Assembly (NCBI GenBank): GCA_928212115.1
Contig: CAKMRJ010005745.1
Coordinates: 67,809,160 to 67,873,159, forward strand
Direction: 5' to 3'
DNA: 64,000 nucleotides
DNA from: Lactuca virosa
Taxonomy: Eukaryota; Streptophyta; Magnoliopsida; Asterales; Asteraceae
Numbering within the stretch: position 1 is the first letter of the stretch; each line of letters starts with the position of its first letter. Position numbers and translations under genes: made by a program. Shown piece by piece: positions 47,222 to 58,690 of the stretch. The notes beneath the pieces are model-generated. The model had not been told where the DNA came from and ran no database searches. It was given only the letters and a program-made list of their open reading frames with translations.

Positions 47222-50200
47222 TTGTCCCCCACTTGTCTTAGACTTTGTCCTCAAAGTCTGCTGTATCTGAAAACAACTCGGGGTATTGCTCCCTCATCTT
47301 ATCCTCGGGATCCCAAGTCCACTCCGATCCCTTGCGGTGCTGCCATAGCACCTTTACCAAATCCACTCTCTTTTTCCTCAAATCCTTCGACTTCCTGTCA
47401 ACGATAGCTACAGGTCGCTCGATGTAGTTCAGGCTCTCATCAACCTAAATATCCTCAAAGGGTACCACTACTGAATCATCCACTAAGAACTTCTGCAACC
47501 GAGAAACATGGAAACTGATGTGGATCTGGCTGAGCTCTGCTGGAAGGTCTAACCGGTAAGCAACCCGACCCACCCGGGCCAAAACCCTAAACAGACCAAT
47601 GTGCCTGGGGCCCAAATTTCCCCCTTTCCAGAATTAAATGACACCCTTCCAGGGTGACACCTTCATAAGGACCATGTCGCCCACCTCGAACTCTAAATCT
47701 GCATGCCTCTTGTCGGCGTAAATTTTTTGCCGGCTCTGAGCAGTGTGAAGCCTGCTCTGGACCTGCTGGATCCTCTCAGTAGTCTTGAGTACCACTTCAG
47801 TACTACCCATAACTCTCTGACCGACCTCTCCCCAATAGATTGGGGTTCTACACTTCCTCCCGTAGAGCATCTCAAAGGGAGGTCGGTCTATGCTAGCGTG
47901 GTAACTGTTGTTATACGAAAGTTCCGCTAATGAAAGATACGTATCCCAACTGCCACCGAAATCCAAAAACACATGCGCGAAGCATCTCCTCGAGAGTCTG
48001 TATCGTCCTCTCATTCTGTCCATCTGTCTGAGGGTGGAAAGTGGTGCTGAAGTGGAGATGAGCACCCATCTCCTCGTGAAACCGCTTCCAAAATCTGGAA
48101 GTGAAACGAACATCTCGGTCCGACACCACCGAGATAGACACCCCATGCCGTGCCACTATCTCACACACATAAATCTCGGCCAACTTCTCGGCCGATATGC
48201 TCTCCTGTATCGGGATGAGATGAGCGCTCTTGGTTAACTGATCCACGATGAACCATATCGAATCTACTCCACGTGCGGTCCTAGGAAGCTTGGTAATGAA
48301 ATCCATGGTGATATCCTCCCATTTCTACACGGGAATGTGTGCTGGCTGCCTCTTGACGTGTGGTCTCTGGTGCTTATCCTTGACCTCCCTGCAGGTCAAG
48401 CACCTCTCTACATACCATGATATGTCCCGCTTTATGCAGGAACACCAATAATTAGGGCGAAGATCCCGATACATCTTCTTCGCCCCAGGATGGATGGAGC
48501 ACTTCGACTTATGGGCCTCATCCATCAGAACCTGCCGTAATATGCCACAGTACGGAACCCAGACCCTCCCATGCAGGGTCAACAACCCTCGTCTATCATA
48601 GTCAAACGAGGCCACCCGACCTATAATCCTCTCGTACTTCTGGCGCTCTTCCTTCAGGCCCTCGACATGCGCCTCTCTAATCTGCTCCAGCAGTGGAGTG
48701 ATCATTGTCATCCTCAAACATATATCTCTGATCAGAGCCACTACCGCCTCGCGGATCAGGGCGTCGGCCACCACATTAGCCTTGCTCGGGTGGTAAAGAA
48801 TCTCACAGTCATAATCCTTCACCACATCCAACCACTAACGCCGTCTCATGTTAAGATTCGGCTGATCCATGAGATACCTAAGACTCTTGTGGTCCGTGTA
48901 AATGGTACAACGTAACCCATAGAGGTAATGCCGCCAAATCTTAAGGGTGAACACTACCAGTCCCAGCTCTAAATAATGCGTCGGATAGTTAGCCTCGTGA
49001 CGCTTCAGCTGCCTCGACACGTAGGCTATCACATGACCCCTCTGCATCAGAACTCCACCCATGCCCGTAATCAATGCATCACAATACAATACAAAGTCAT
49101 CTACTCCCTCGGGCAGGGTCAAAATCGATGCCTCACACAACCGATGTCTCAGAGTCTCGAAGGCTAGCTACTGTTCAGGCCCCCAACGGAATGTCACCGA
49201 CTTCTTGGTCAGTTGGTTCAAAGGAACATCAATCTTGGAGAAATCCTGGATGAATCTCCTGTAACCCGCTAGACCAAGAAAACTCTGAATCTTGGTTACA
49301 TAGCTCGAAACCTCCCACTGCATCACGACCTCTATCTGGGCCGGATCGACCAGAATACCCTTCTGGTTGACGAGATACCCAAGGAACTGTACCCCGCTCA
49401 ACCAAAACTCACACTTGGAGAACTTCACGAAAAGTCTCTCCCTCCTCAGTGTCTCCAGTACCTCCCTCAGGTGCTCCTCATGCTGCTCCTGAGTCTTGGA
49501 ATAGACCAAGATATCATCGATGAAGACTATCATAGACCGGTCCAACATCGGTCTGCACTCGCGTTCATGAGGTCCATGAACGCGGATGGAGCATTGGTGA
49601 GCCCAAATGACATCACCATTAGCTCATAGTGCCCATAAGGAGTCCTAAAAGCTGTCTTCTGGATATCCTCGTCCCTGACTCACATCTGGTGATAACTTGA
49701 TCGTAGATCAATCTTGGAGAACCAAGATGCTCCTTGAAGCTGGTCAAACAAATCATGTATCCTCGGGAGTGGGTAACGGTTCTTCACCGTTACCTTGTTC
49801 AGCTCCTAGTAGTCTATACACATGCGATGTGACCCGTCCTTCTTCTTTACAAAAAGGATCGATCCTCCCCATGGCGAACTACTCGGCCTGATAAACCCCT
49901 TGTCTAGCAGCTCTTGTAGCTGTGTAGACAACTCATGCATCTCATGAGGAGCCAACCGATATGGTGCCTTGGCTATCGGAGCCGCACCTTAGACCAGGTC
50001 AATCCTAAACTCAACCTGTCTCTCCGGAGGTACCCCAGGCAGATCCTCCGGGAATACGTCTGGGTACTCTCACACTACCGGTACATCATCCACTATCGCC
50101 TTACCCTTATCCCGGGTATCCATAACATAGGCGATATAACCTGCGTACCCCTGCTGAAAATAACGCCTAGCTCTTGCTGCTGAACATAGAGTCAGCCCAT

Positions 50201-50600
50201 GCTGCTGCCTCTCGCCCTGAATCACAATCCCTCCCCCACTAGGAGTCTGAACCCTCATTAGCTGCTGCTCGCAGTCAATCACTGCCCCATTGGGGCTCAA
50301 CCAATCCATACCTACTATAACCTTATTCCTTCTCAGGGGAATAGGGACTAGATCTACTGAGAACTGCTCATCAAATAGTTGTAGCGTACATCCGCGGTAA
50401 ACCCTCGAGACCCGTACCGTCCTATCATCTGCTACCTCGACATCCAATGGACACTCGAGCTCCCCCGGAGCTCCAGTGAATCGCTTGCTACGAGCAAGCA
50501 ACACAGAAGATCGGGTAGCCCCCAAATCAAACAATACCAACACAGATATACCGTTCACTAGGAAAAATCCTATAATAAAACACATTAACATGAGCAACAA
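47222..50600 (-). pseudogene. pol: Gypsy pol: protease, RT, RNase H, integrase, chromodomain; broken
   Basis: It is read right to left. Protease (50569-50070): 'VLVLFDLGATRSS', where the catalytic D-S-G is D-L-G. RT: frame broken at 50070-49549, then 49548-49168 with FIDD and 'KFSKCEFWLSGVQFLGYLV'. RNase H: 49140-48835 ('YTDHKSLRYL'). Integrase: zinc region ('CLTC') at 48831-48325; core at 48306-47911 ('DFITKLPRT', 'VSDRD', 'DGQNERTIQTLE'), frameshifted near 47930 and continuing to 47634. After another break, 47600-47240 has 'ERPVAIVDRK', 'LVKVLWQHRKGSEWTWDPE', a chromodomain. Stops at about 49167, 48834 and 48324 are in the same frame as one another. RT-RNase H-integrase-chromodomain order is typical of chromoviruses. 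The copy is dead. Confidence 0.92.
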
Positions 50601-50636
50601 TCAATATAAATATAGAGATAAGGAGAGAATACATAC
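50570..50636 (-). other. putative 67-nt intron before the Gypsy protease
   Basis: On the minus strand, CTG/GTATGT at 50636 and TTATTATAG at 50570 bracket a T/A-rich 67-bp stretch. Because 67 is not a multiple of three, only its removal keeps the protease in frame with the sequence upstream. Confidence 0.65.
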
Positions 50637-51096
50637 CAGTCACAACATCGGGAGCCGCACGTGCCTCCTCTACAGTCAACTAAAATTCCCTGCTCCTCTG
50701 CCCGACCCAGACAACCATCTGTAATCCTCAACGTGGTACGAGGGGGTGTCGCCACCTGACCTGTTGCAAATAAACTCAGACACTGGGCCTTCTTATGGCC
50801 CCTCTGATTGCACTGGAATCAAATCAAATTTGAAGCTGCTGTGGTGGTGGTGGTAGTTGTACAATTCCTACTCATAAGACCAGTTCGGCTGCACTTGAAG
50901 CAGCCTGAACTCCTTGCCTTGCACACCCCCTCGTGGATCTTGCCGCATTTGCCACACCAGCTGCGGCCGTGATGGCTCCTCGAACTGTGATCTGATACCT
51001 TCGGCTTCTTGCCCGCACTCACCGTCTGCACCCCCTCGGGTTTGCTCTTCCTCTCCATCTCTACGTCTAGCTCCGTTTCCCGAGCTCTCGCAATCA
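50637..51096 (-). pseudogene. gag: Gypsy gag C-terminal part and gag-protease linker
   Basis: The visible gag starts abruptly at 51096, fused to LTR sequence, so its N-terminal capsid region is deleted. It contains a basic region, 'CGKCGKIHEGVC', and a CCHC knuckle (CFKCSRTGLMSRNC) whose histidine is leucine. Beyond a stop a second knuckle remnant ('CNQRGHKKAQC') and the linker with 'TTLRITDG' follow, with one stop and a frame change before the putative intron. It would have bound element RNA in particles; this copy cannot. Confidence 0.85.
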
Positions 51097-53122
51097 TAAG
51101 AAAATCATAAATCATGTATCTCAAAACATCATGCCAGATGTGGTATCAAAAACATATCAGAGTCTAAACATCCTAGGATGAAACTGTGGTGTGTGCCATG
51201 CGATCATCCCGAGCCCTTCCCCTTGCTAGTGGAAGCACCTGAAACAAAAACTGAAAACTGTAAGCATGAAGCTTAGTGAGCCTCCCCAACTACCACATAT
51301 CATACACATATCACATAACATATCTTGGGCCCCGCCCCTGGTACATCGAGTCAAGCTTGGCATCAGCTTTCCCGGCATCGGGCCCCGCCCGACATCGAAC
51401 CCTATTTGGCATCGGGCCCCGCCCGACATCAAGCCCCGCCCGACATCGAGCAGATCTCGACATACATATACATATCAACAAACCTATATCATAAGAACAT
51501 AACCCTAGCATGTGAACATCTCTCGGGCCCCGGCCGACATCAGACTTAGATCGGGAAAGATACTACATTCCTCGAGAACCGCCCCAGCATCGGGCCGTTG
51601 TCCGGAACATACTATAAGAACATATTAACTAGACATTCCTCGGGCTTGCCCCGACATCAGACCTAAGCCTGGAATGCATAACACATAACAAACACATGCA
51701 AGAATCACAAAGACATCAAGCATACAAGCATACAAGCATTCCTCGGGACCGCCCCAGCATCAGATCGGAATCCGAAAAACATATAAACCTACTTCGGGCC
51801 CCGCCCGGCATGGGACCGTGGTCTGGAACTACAACTATCCAAACGGGCCGGCCTTGGTTCCTTCGACCCGTTCCTACTAGAGAAAACTCACCTTGCAAAG
51901 CTGTCTGCAAAAAATCACGGTAAGGAATATCTGATAGCTACTCTAACGACCCCCCCGAGTATAAATATTACAATAATACTTTGTCAAAATATGATAATCC
52001 TGCTCAGGGTAAAATGATCATTTTACCGATGGTCAAAGTCAACATACAGGTCAAAGTCAAAGTCAAGATGAACTCCCAGTCAACCCCAACTAGTCGAGTC
52101 ATCTCCCAACTGAGCGAGTTTATGTACAACTCAGACCCGTGGTCAACTAAGTCAACTTGTCGAGTCCCTCCCAAACTCGTCGAGTTCTTCCTGTCATAAC
52201 ATCGGGACATATCGACTCTAACTCGTCGAGTCCCTCCTTGGACTCGTCGAGTTCTTCAGCTTGCGAGTCCTAATCCTGTCCAACTCACTGAGTCATCTCC
52301 TAAACTCAATGGTTTCACTCACAACCAGAAAAAGGGTTAGGATTCACGACCCTACTCGCTAAGTCCAAGAAAAAATTATCGAGTCCTCCATGTGACATAT
52401 CCATTCAGTCGATTCTACTCCATTCCAATGCTTCCAACTTGTAGCTCTAGACTCCTTAGACTAGCATTACACGTAAAGTTGCTAACTTCACATGCATGCA
52501 TGGTGTTATGAAGGTAAAACACCCATTATAAGCTAACATAGAGGTATAAGTCATAGAATAGGGCCATGGCTGAATAAAGGTGGCAACTTTGAGCTTCTAG
52601 AGCTCAAGAGTGCCCATATCTGAAGTCATTTCATCCTAAGAGTTCAAATCTCGGAATAACCTTGGAAATGGCCCAAAAATGACAACTTACAAGCTAAGAA
52701 GGAGATCTAAGTGGATAGCAGCCAAGATATCAGCTTTATAGCTCTATCAAGACAAAAATGATCCATTAGCTCTAGATCTTCAACCTTCCTTCTGCAACTC
52801 CAAGCCTTTGCTTCCTTCTTCTATCTTTAAATCACAAAAATGGCAAGAAATAGCTCAAGATCACTCAAGGTCGAGTAGGACTTCGAGATTAGGGTTTGGA
52901 AGTGATGGAGGCTGGGATGGAGGCCAGATATGATGCTTAAATAGGGTGCAAGCCCTAAAGATTAGGGTTTCATCCAGCCTGTCCTACTTGTAGAGTCAGG
53001 GCTTCAACTCGTTGAGTAGCTCACTTAAAATTCACGCATATACTGCCTTCTACTCGACGAGTTAGGGCCACCAAATCGTTGAGTAGCCCTTCCAAAATGA
53101 AAAAATAAAAGAATTAAGTGCA
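51097..53122 (-). repeat. Gypsy LTR B
   Basis: It matches LTR A throughout (for example 38492 against 51097). The left end lacks the terminal 84 bp present in LTR A and joins gag directly. The right end is TGCACTTAATTC on the minus strand at 53122, then purine-tract-like sequence. It has the same ACTCGTCGAGT (52085-52400) and CCCGACATCG (51330-51840) clusters. Confidence 0.88.
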
Positions 53123-53159
53123 TACCAGGAACCAGGGTTTTTATTCTCCCCCACTTGTC

Positions 53160-53642
53160 TTAAACTTTGTCCTCGAACTCTGTTGTATCAGAAAACAACT
53201 CGGGGTAGTGCTCCCTCATCTCCTCCTCGGGCTCCCAAGTCCACTCTGAACCCTTGCGGTGCTGCCATTGCACCTTTACCAACTCCACTCTCTAGTTCCT
53301 CAAATCGTTCGACTTCCGGTTAAGGATAGCTACAGGTCACTCGATGTAGTTCATGCTGTCATCAACCTGAATATCCTCAAAGGGTACCACTGATGAATCA
53401 TCCACTAAGCACTTCCACAACTGAGAAACATGGAAAGTGTTGTGGATCTGGCTGAGCTTTGCTAGAAGGTCTAACCGGTAAGCAACCCGACCGACCCGAT
53501 CCAAAACCCTAAATGGACCAATGTACCTGGGCCCAACTTGCCCCGTTTTCGAAACCGAATGACACCCTTCCAGGGTGACACCTTCAAGAGGACCATGTCG
53601 CCCACTTGGAACTCTAAATCTGAACGCCTCTTGTCGGCGTTA
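53160..53642 (-). pseudogene. pol: Gypsy pol 3' end, second copy, chromodomain part
   Basis: It is homologous to 47222-47720: 'ADKRRSDLEFQVGDMVLLKVSPWKGV' at the right (53640-53560), then 'VDDSMNYIE' and 'LVKVQWQHRKGSEWTWEPE' of the chromodomain to the left. A frame change near 53555 and at least one stop are present. It is truncated at 53642 inside the integrase C-terminal region and then joins the non-autonomous Copia-type element. Confidence 0.85.
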
Positions 53643-54344
53643 CTTTTCTTATTCATTCTGCTACTCCTTGAATCTTTTCAAAGTACTTGAATTATGCTTA
53701 ATCTTATAAACATAACCATACTTAGTAAAACATTAGAAAATCTTGACGAATAGAGTTATCATCCTTTATGGTAGATTTAAATAGTCAATATGAGAATATA
53801 CTAGACCCATTAGTCCATCACTTACCTCACATAAACATGTGATCAATGAATTTGTTATAGTTTTCCAATTAACAAGATTCTCATACACTATACAATACGA
53901 ATTATACAACACCAAGTATCTGTCTAGTTGGTGATGAGATTTCTTTTCCCTTGGTCAATTATGACAATACCACATGTGATATCATAAGAGTCAAATCCAC
54001 AATTAATATTGCTAATATTAAAATTGTAACCAATACTTTCATAAATGCCATTGAAAGGAAATATAAAATAAGGCAACCAGATAAACCAAAATTTCACATT
54101 TATTGAAAATAAATGAAAAGTTGGAACTCATCCTTACAACACCTAAAATGAAAACTATGTTTCTAGACATCTCCGAAGAGTAATAGCAATCTATTAAATT
54201 ATCCCAACTCCTTAATAGTAGCTCCAAATTCTGATCTTTGAACCATGTGACCAAAGTCCATTTATCATGATCAGATTTAGCTTACCCTGCTCAAGCTTCC
54301 TTCTTTCTCTTAGCTCCTTTAATACCATCAAAATGTGATCATCA
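53643..54344 (-). mobile_element. non-autonomous Copia-type element, minus strand, right part
   Basis: In reverse it matches 59370-60040 of the plus-strand copy ('aagaaagaaggaagcttgag', 'catagttttcat'), so it continues the element of 34483-38407. No coding region is supported. It stops at 54345 where another LTR starts. Confidence 0.7.
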
Positions 54345-54516
54345 TGTAGGGGTCAAAACGTTAATAGTGAGGAGTCGAATAGGTCAGAGTCTGTAAGGAG
54401 TCTAAATCCAAATGATTTCGACTCTCTATCTATTTTACAAGGCATTGTTGAAGCTTAGATGTTTAATCCTTGTAAATTTTATGTAAGTCTATTTTATATC
54501 CTATAAATAGGATAGC
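54345..54516 (+). mobile_element. partial LTR of unknown family
   Basis: It starts TGTAGGGGTCAAAACG and has a TATA box (TATAAATAGG, about 54500-54511), as LTRs do. It is cut at 54516 by the minus-strand Copia LTR. The remainder was not found in the window. Confidence 0.45.
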
Positions 54517-56954
54517 TAATGGGTTTTATGTACACTAACATTCCTATGGTTCACATACAACCCTAATGCTTCGGATCCAAGTTTTCTCTAATTATACATG
54601 CAGCATTTTTTCCAAAGCATAAAGCGAAAACTAGCATGCAAGGTAACATTTAAATCATAAAAACAGTTAGAAGAATAGCTTGTGTAGTAGTTTGCTTGTC
54701 TTTGACCTTTAGGAGCCTTGCACCTCAAGTGTGATGCCTCATATGTCTTATAACAAACCAAGAACAAGAATTTAGGGAATATGGACTTCTTTTATAGCTT
54801 AGGATTACAACCATGAAAACCCTAATGACTCCTCATATTACATAAGCCTTTTGGGCTAAACCTTTCATGGACTTTCATGTAATTTTAGTCCAACCCTAGT
54901 CAATATGAGTAAAGAGTCCAACTAGAATAATTCATGATTTACCTAATCAGTCCCTATAACTTTAATTAGTTTCTTTTAATCACTAAATTAACACCAAATT
55001 AATTAATGATCGGTACTAATTAAATAATGTGATTCCTTAATTAATATATTATACTTATAATATATTAATAAACCACAATAACTTCTTTCTCAAGTATCTA
55101 TCCTATCAAATTGTTCCAGAGTTTTACAACCCAAATGGACCATGCTATCATCGGGTCAAGTACATACCAACTATAGTTATTGGCTTAGACACCTAATCCA
55201 ACAGTCTCCCACTTGGATAAGTCTAATAACTATAATTGCCAATGTAGCTTCAGAACCCAAGTAGCAATCGTAGCTCTCTAAAAGCCAATGTCGAATCGTG
55301 ACGCGCCATTTAGATAACGGATCATATATCCTCTTTTCTTCAAGATATCAAGCAGAAAAATACATGGAACATAGTCATACTTATTGTCCAATAATTTGTT
55401 TCCCGATTTCTGATTTGTCTGACATAGAACTTAATTAAACACATCAATTTATTCCTGACCAGGCCCGACACAAAAGTCAAAACAAAATCATCTAGGGGCC
55501 CAAGATACCGCTTTTAATCTTCTTAGGATAAAAGGAACAAATAAACTTCGACTTATATGCTTGCACTAACTATTAGTTAAATCATACACAACAACACGTG
55601 TTATAACATCGAGTTACCGATGCGTTTTCGCACTATCAAAGTACAACCAACTCATAATCAACAAATCATATATCTTAGTTTGAAGACTATATGATATTAT
55701 TATCTCACAATCGCTCGTGATAAATTCCATGAAGTGATTCATGTGAGTGTGGGTTTAATCCAATACTCAAATATTATTTCAAGAGCTCTCACGAATGTTT
55801 GTAGCAAAATTTTCTATGTCCAACACCTTAGACAATCTTACAAAAACCCATTCATGATAGTCTACTTTCATAACCTACTTCCAAAGTATGATCGACTGTG
55901 GATAGTTTGAATAATTATATTATTCTGGAAGTCAAAACATGCAAAATGAAACAATAGTAAACAATTGACACAAGATAGTAACTTTACTTATAAATAAAAC
56001 TCCTTTTATTCAATCATCAAATGTCAATTACAATTTAGCTATTACAAGTTTCAAAATATCTATCTAATCAATAAAACTAATATAGTCCTTCAGCCCGATA
56101 CTCTTAGCATGCTGCAAGTGCTTAACCCTGCTCAGTCCCTTTGTAAGGGGATCTGCTGGGTTCTCCTCTGATTATACTCCCTTCATAGCAAGGAGTCCTT
56201 CTTCTATTTGATGTCTTATAAAGTGATATTTTCTGTCGATGAGCCAGGATCTGCCATGATCCCTTGGTTCCTTGGCTAAGGCGACCGCACCCTCGTTGCC
56301 ACAGAAAATCTCTATAGGCTCCTTTACAGCCGGTACAACTCCAAGGTCTCCGATGAAGTTCTTTAGCCATATCACCTCCTTCGATGCTTCACTTGCTGCT
56401 ATGTACTCTGATTCGCACGTTGAATCACCCACAGTTTCCTGTTTGAAAGTTTTCCATGTTATTGCTCCTCCATTAAGGGTAAATATCCAGCCCGACTGAG
56501 AGCGGAAATTATCTCTGTCGGTCTAAAAGTTGGCATCACTATACCCTGTCACTCTCAAGTCATCACTCTCACCAAGGGTAAGGGTCCAATCCTTAGTCCT
56601 CCATAGGTACTTAAGAATATTCTTTATTGCAGTCCAATGAGCTTTACCAGGGTTCCCCTGAAATCTACTAACCATGCTCAAAGCAAATGCTACATCAGAA
56701 CGAGTACATGCCATAGCATACATGATCGGACCAACAACAGAAGCATATGGCATTCGACTCATTTTTTCTATCTCAGTCTTTGTACTCGAACTCTGAATCT
56801 TACTCAGTTTGGTATTGCTTTGGATAGGTAATTCTCCTTTCATGGAATCCTCCATGCTGAAACGCTTCAACACTTTGTCCAAGAAGGTACTTTGACAAAG
56901 TCCTATTAGTCTTTTACTTCTGTTTCTCAATATCCTTATCCCTAGAATATAAGT
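54517..56954 (-). mobile_element. autonomous-type Copia element, minus strand, 3' part
   Basis: The 3' LTR lies at 54517-55203 (687 bp, minus start TGTTGGATTAGGTGTCTAAG), with the purine tract complement GTCTCCCACTTGG after it, a 0.85-kb non-coding stretch (55204-56063), and the end of pol. It is interrupted by the plus-strand element at 56955 and resumes at 63933. The 5' portion lies beyond the window. Confidence 0.85.
56064..56954 (-). pseudogene. pol: Copia pol 3' end: reverse transcriptase end and RNase H
   Basis: Read right to left: RT end with 'YASVVGPIMYAMACTRSDVAF' and 'GNPGKAHWTAIKNILKYLWRT', 'YSDANF' then TAG at 56520-56522, then RNase H 'GDSTCESEYIAASEASKEVIWLK', 'FCGNEGAVAL' (usual D replaced by G), TAA at 56169-56171, and the terminal 'ADPLTKGL', ending in a stop at 56064-56066. 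All segments are in one frame, so decay is by point stops only. The upstream part of RT continues at 63938-64000. Confidence 0.92.
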
Positions 56955-57431
56955 TGTTGGATTAGTGTCTAAGCCCATAACTATTTTGGTATGTACTTGA
57001 CCCGATGGAGCATGGTCCTTTTGGGTTGCCTTCACCAAAACAACTTGATAGGATGATTTGTGGAGAATGAGATTAATTATGATTTATTAATATATTATGA
57101 GAATAATATATTAAAGGAGAAATCATATTGTTTAATTAATATTAGTCAATAATTAATCAGAATTAATATTGTGGCTAAAAGGCATTAATTAAATAAAGGG
57201 GACTAGAACTGTCAATTGTGTGATAGTTGAATATTGGGCTAATGGACTCCATATTAGAGGAGTGGACGAATTCTATGGGGAAACCCATTAGAAATTGTCC
57301 AAGGGCTCTAAAGGAGGAGTCCATGGGTTGCTTAGGGCCTAAGCAGTCAAATTAGGGTTTCCTTGTTTGATAACCCTAATAGCCTCACTATTTAAGGACC
57401 CCTAGGGCACCAAAAACGGGGCTAAGAGTCT
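56955..57431 (+). repeat. 5' LTR of the nested element, 3' half deleted
   Basis: It begins TGTTGGATTAGTGTCTAAG and follows the 3' LTR to 57431 (GCTAAGAGTCT), where the sequences part. The rest of the LTR (about 325 bp in the 3' copy) and the primer site are missing, so a deletion joins U3/R to the leader. Confidence 0.9.
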
Positions 57432-58690
57432 AGAATGTTCATGATGAAGTTTGGAAAAGTTTCAAATTTTCACCCTTTAGGTTTTATAGTTTAAATTTGA
57501 ACCTTAAAAGTTTTTGTTTTGAAATTTAAATAGTTGAACTTTAATATTTTGAAATGTTTCAAAACTTGCCCTCAAGTTTTGGAATTTAAATTTCGATTAA
57601 AAGTTTGATTTTAAAATGTTAAATTCTAAAACCCTAGTTTTGAAAAACTTCAAATTACACCCTTATGGTTTTATTAAGTTAATTAAAGGTATAATTAAAA
57701 GAAAGTTAATAAATCCATAATGATATGGTTTATATTTAATTTAAATTAAAAGTGTAATTTATAAAATTAAGCCACCTAGTATTTTAAAAGTGTAAAATAC
57801 ACCCTATACTATATATAACATTAAAAGTCTAATATTATATGCATATAACTTAAACTACTAGTCTTACCGTTAGTAGGCCTAATTCACGAAGTTGGTCTAT
57901 AAGGGGTGTTTAAGGAAATTGCGTATAAAATGGCGATTGAATGGGTATCCACTCTTACCCACCGCACTCTTGACTAGTGGAGGGTCGTTAGCCGAACGGG
58001 TAGGATAGGGCGAACCCTCTCATCATTAAAAGTATAATGAATAAAGTAACTAAATGTCTTACTAAATTCCCAAATCTTAGTTACTTTAGGAAAAAGTGAA
58101 ATCGATGTAATTCCATGGAATTACACTTTGTACCCTTGTCGAGACAATTAGTGGAGCGTGTGTGGTTAACCAGCACACTAAATTGGGTTTGACATTGGTA
58201 GCGAAGGGTGACTCAATGTTTGTCATAGATCGATGGAGCGTGTGTGGTTAACTGGCACGTCGATTAGATGACTGTAACATTGAGGGCACCACGTACGTTC
58301 GCATGGTTATTCACACCTTATTTCTGATCCTCGGCATCCCAGTCACAAATGAAGGGTATAATCGAGATTAAACATGACATTGAAAAGTTCAATGAATCTC
58401 AAAAGATCTAGGAGTTTCAATTCATTTAAAACTTAACCTCTTTTCGTTTTTCATGGTGGAAATTGGTAAATCGTCATTTACCTACCTTCAAATGTTCTGC
58501 GAGTTGGATTACGGCACCCCTCTTCCAATTTGTAGGATATTGTGTTGGGTCCTAGCCTTAATATCTTATTTGAGTGTTTTATTAAGGACTCAATCAACTA
58601 ACTTGAATTTTCTGCCGTTTTATAGATGTCAAAGTATGACAACTATGGTCTTCCTAAATCCATTGGAAAAAGTTTCCAAATGAAGATGAT
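57432..58690 (+). other. leader of the nested element
   Basis: Non-coding. It includes a run of 'aaattttgaaac'-type words (57450-57720) and two copies of TGGAGCGTGTGTGGTTAAC at 58152 and 58234 (82 bp apart). No ORF is supported. Confidence 0.7.

Larger units (their letters stand above)
38408..53642 (-). mobile_element. Ty3/Gypsy chromodomain-type complex (LTR-pol-gag-LTR-pol fragment)
   Basis: On the minus strand the order right to left is: pol 3' end (53642-53160), LTR B (53122-51097), gag end and pol (51096-47222), LTR A (about 47200-46661 and 39843-38408). LTR B is thus both the 3' LTR of a truncated right copy and the 5' LTR of the left copy, as in tandem copies made by unequal recombination. 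The outer left end, TGTGAAACATCCCC (38408), is a real LTR end. The right edge is inside pol and joins the host element without a terminus, so the remainder was deleted, with about 13 bp of the host. Protease-RT-RNase H-integrase-chromodomain order places it among chromoviruses. Confidence 0.85.

Noticed and set aside
53640..53650. CTTTC/CTTTT as target repeats of the whole Gypsy complex
   Set aside because: The right edge lies inside pol, not at an LTR end, so a target repeat is not expected; comparison with the plus-strand copy shows about 13 bp of host lost.
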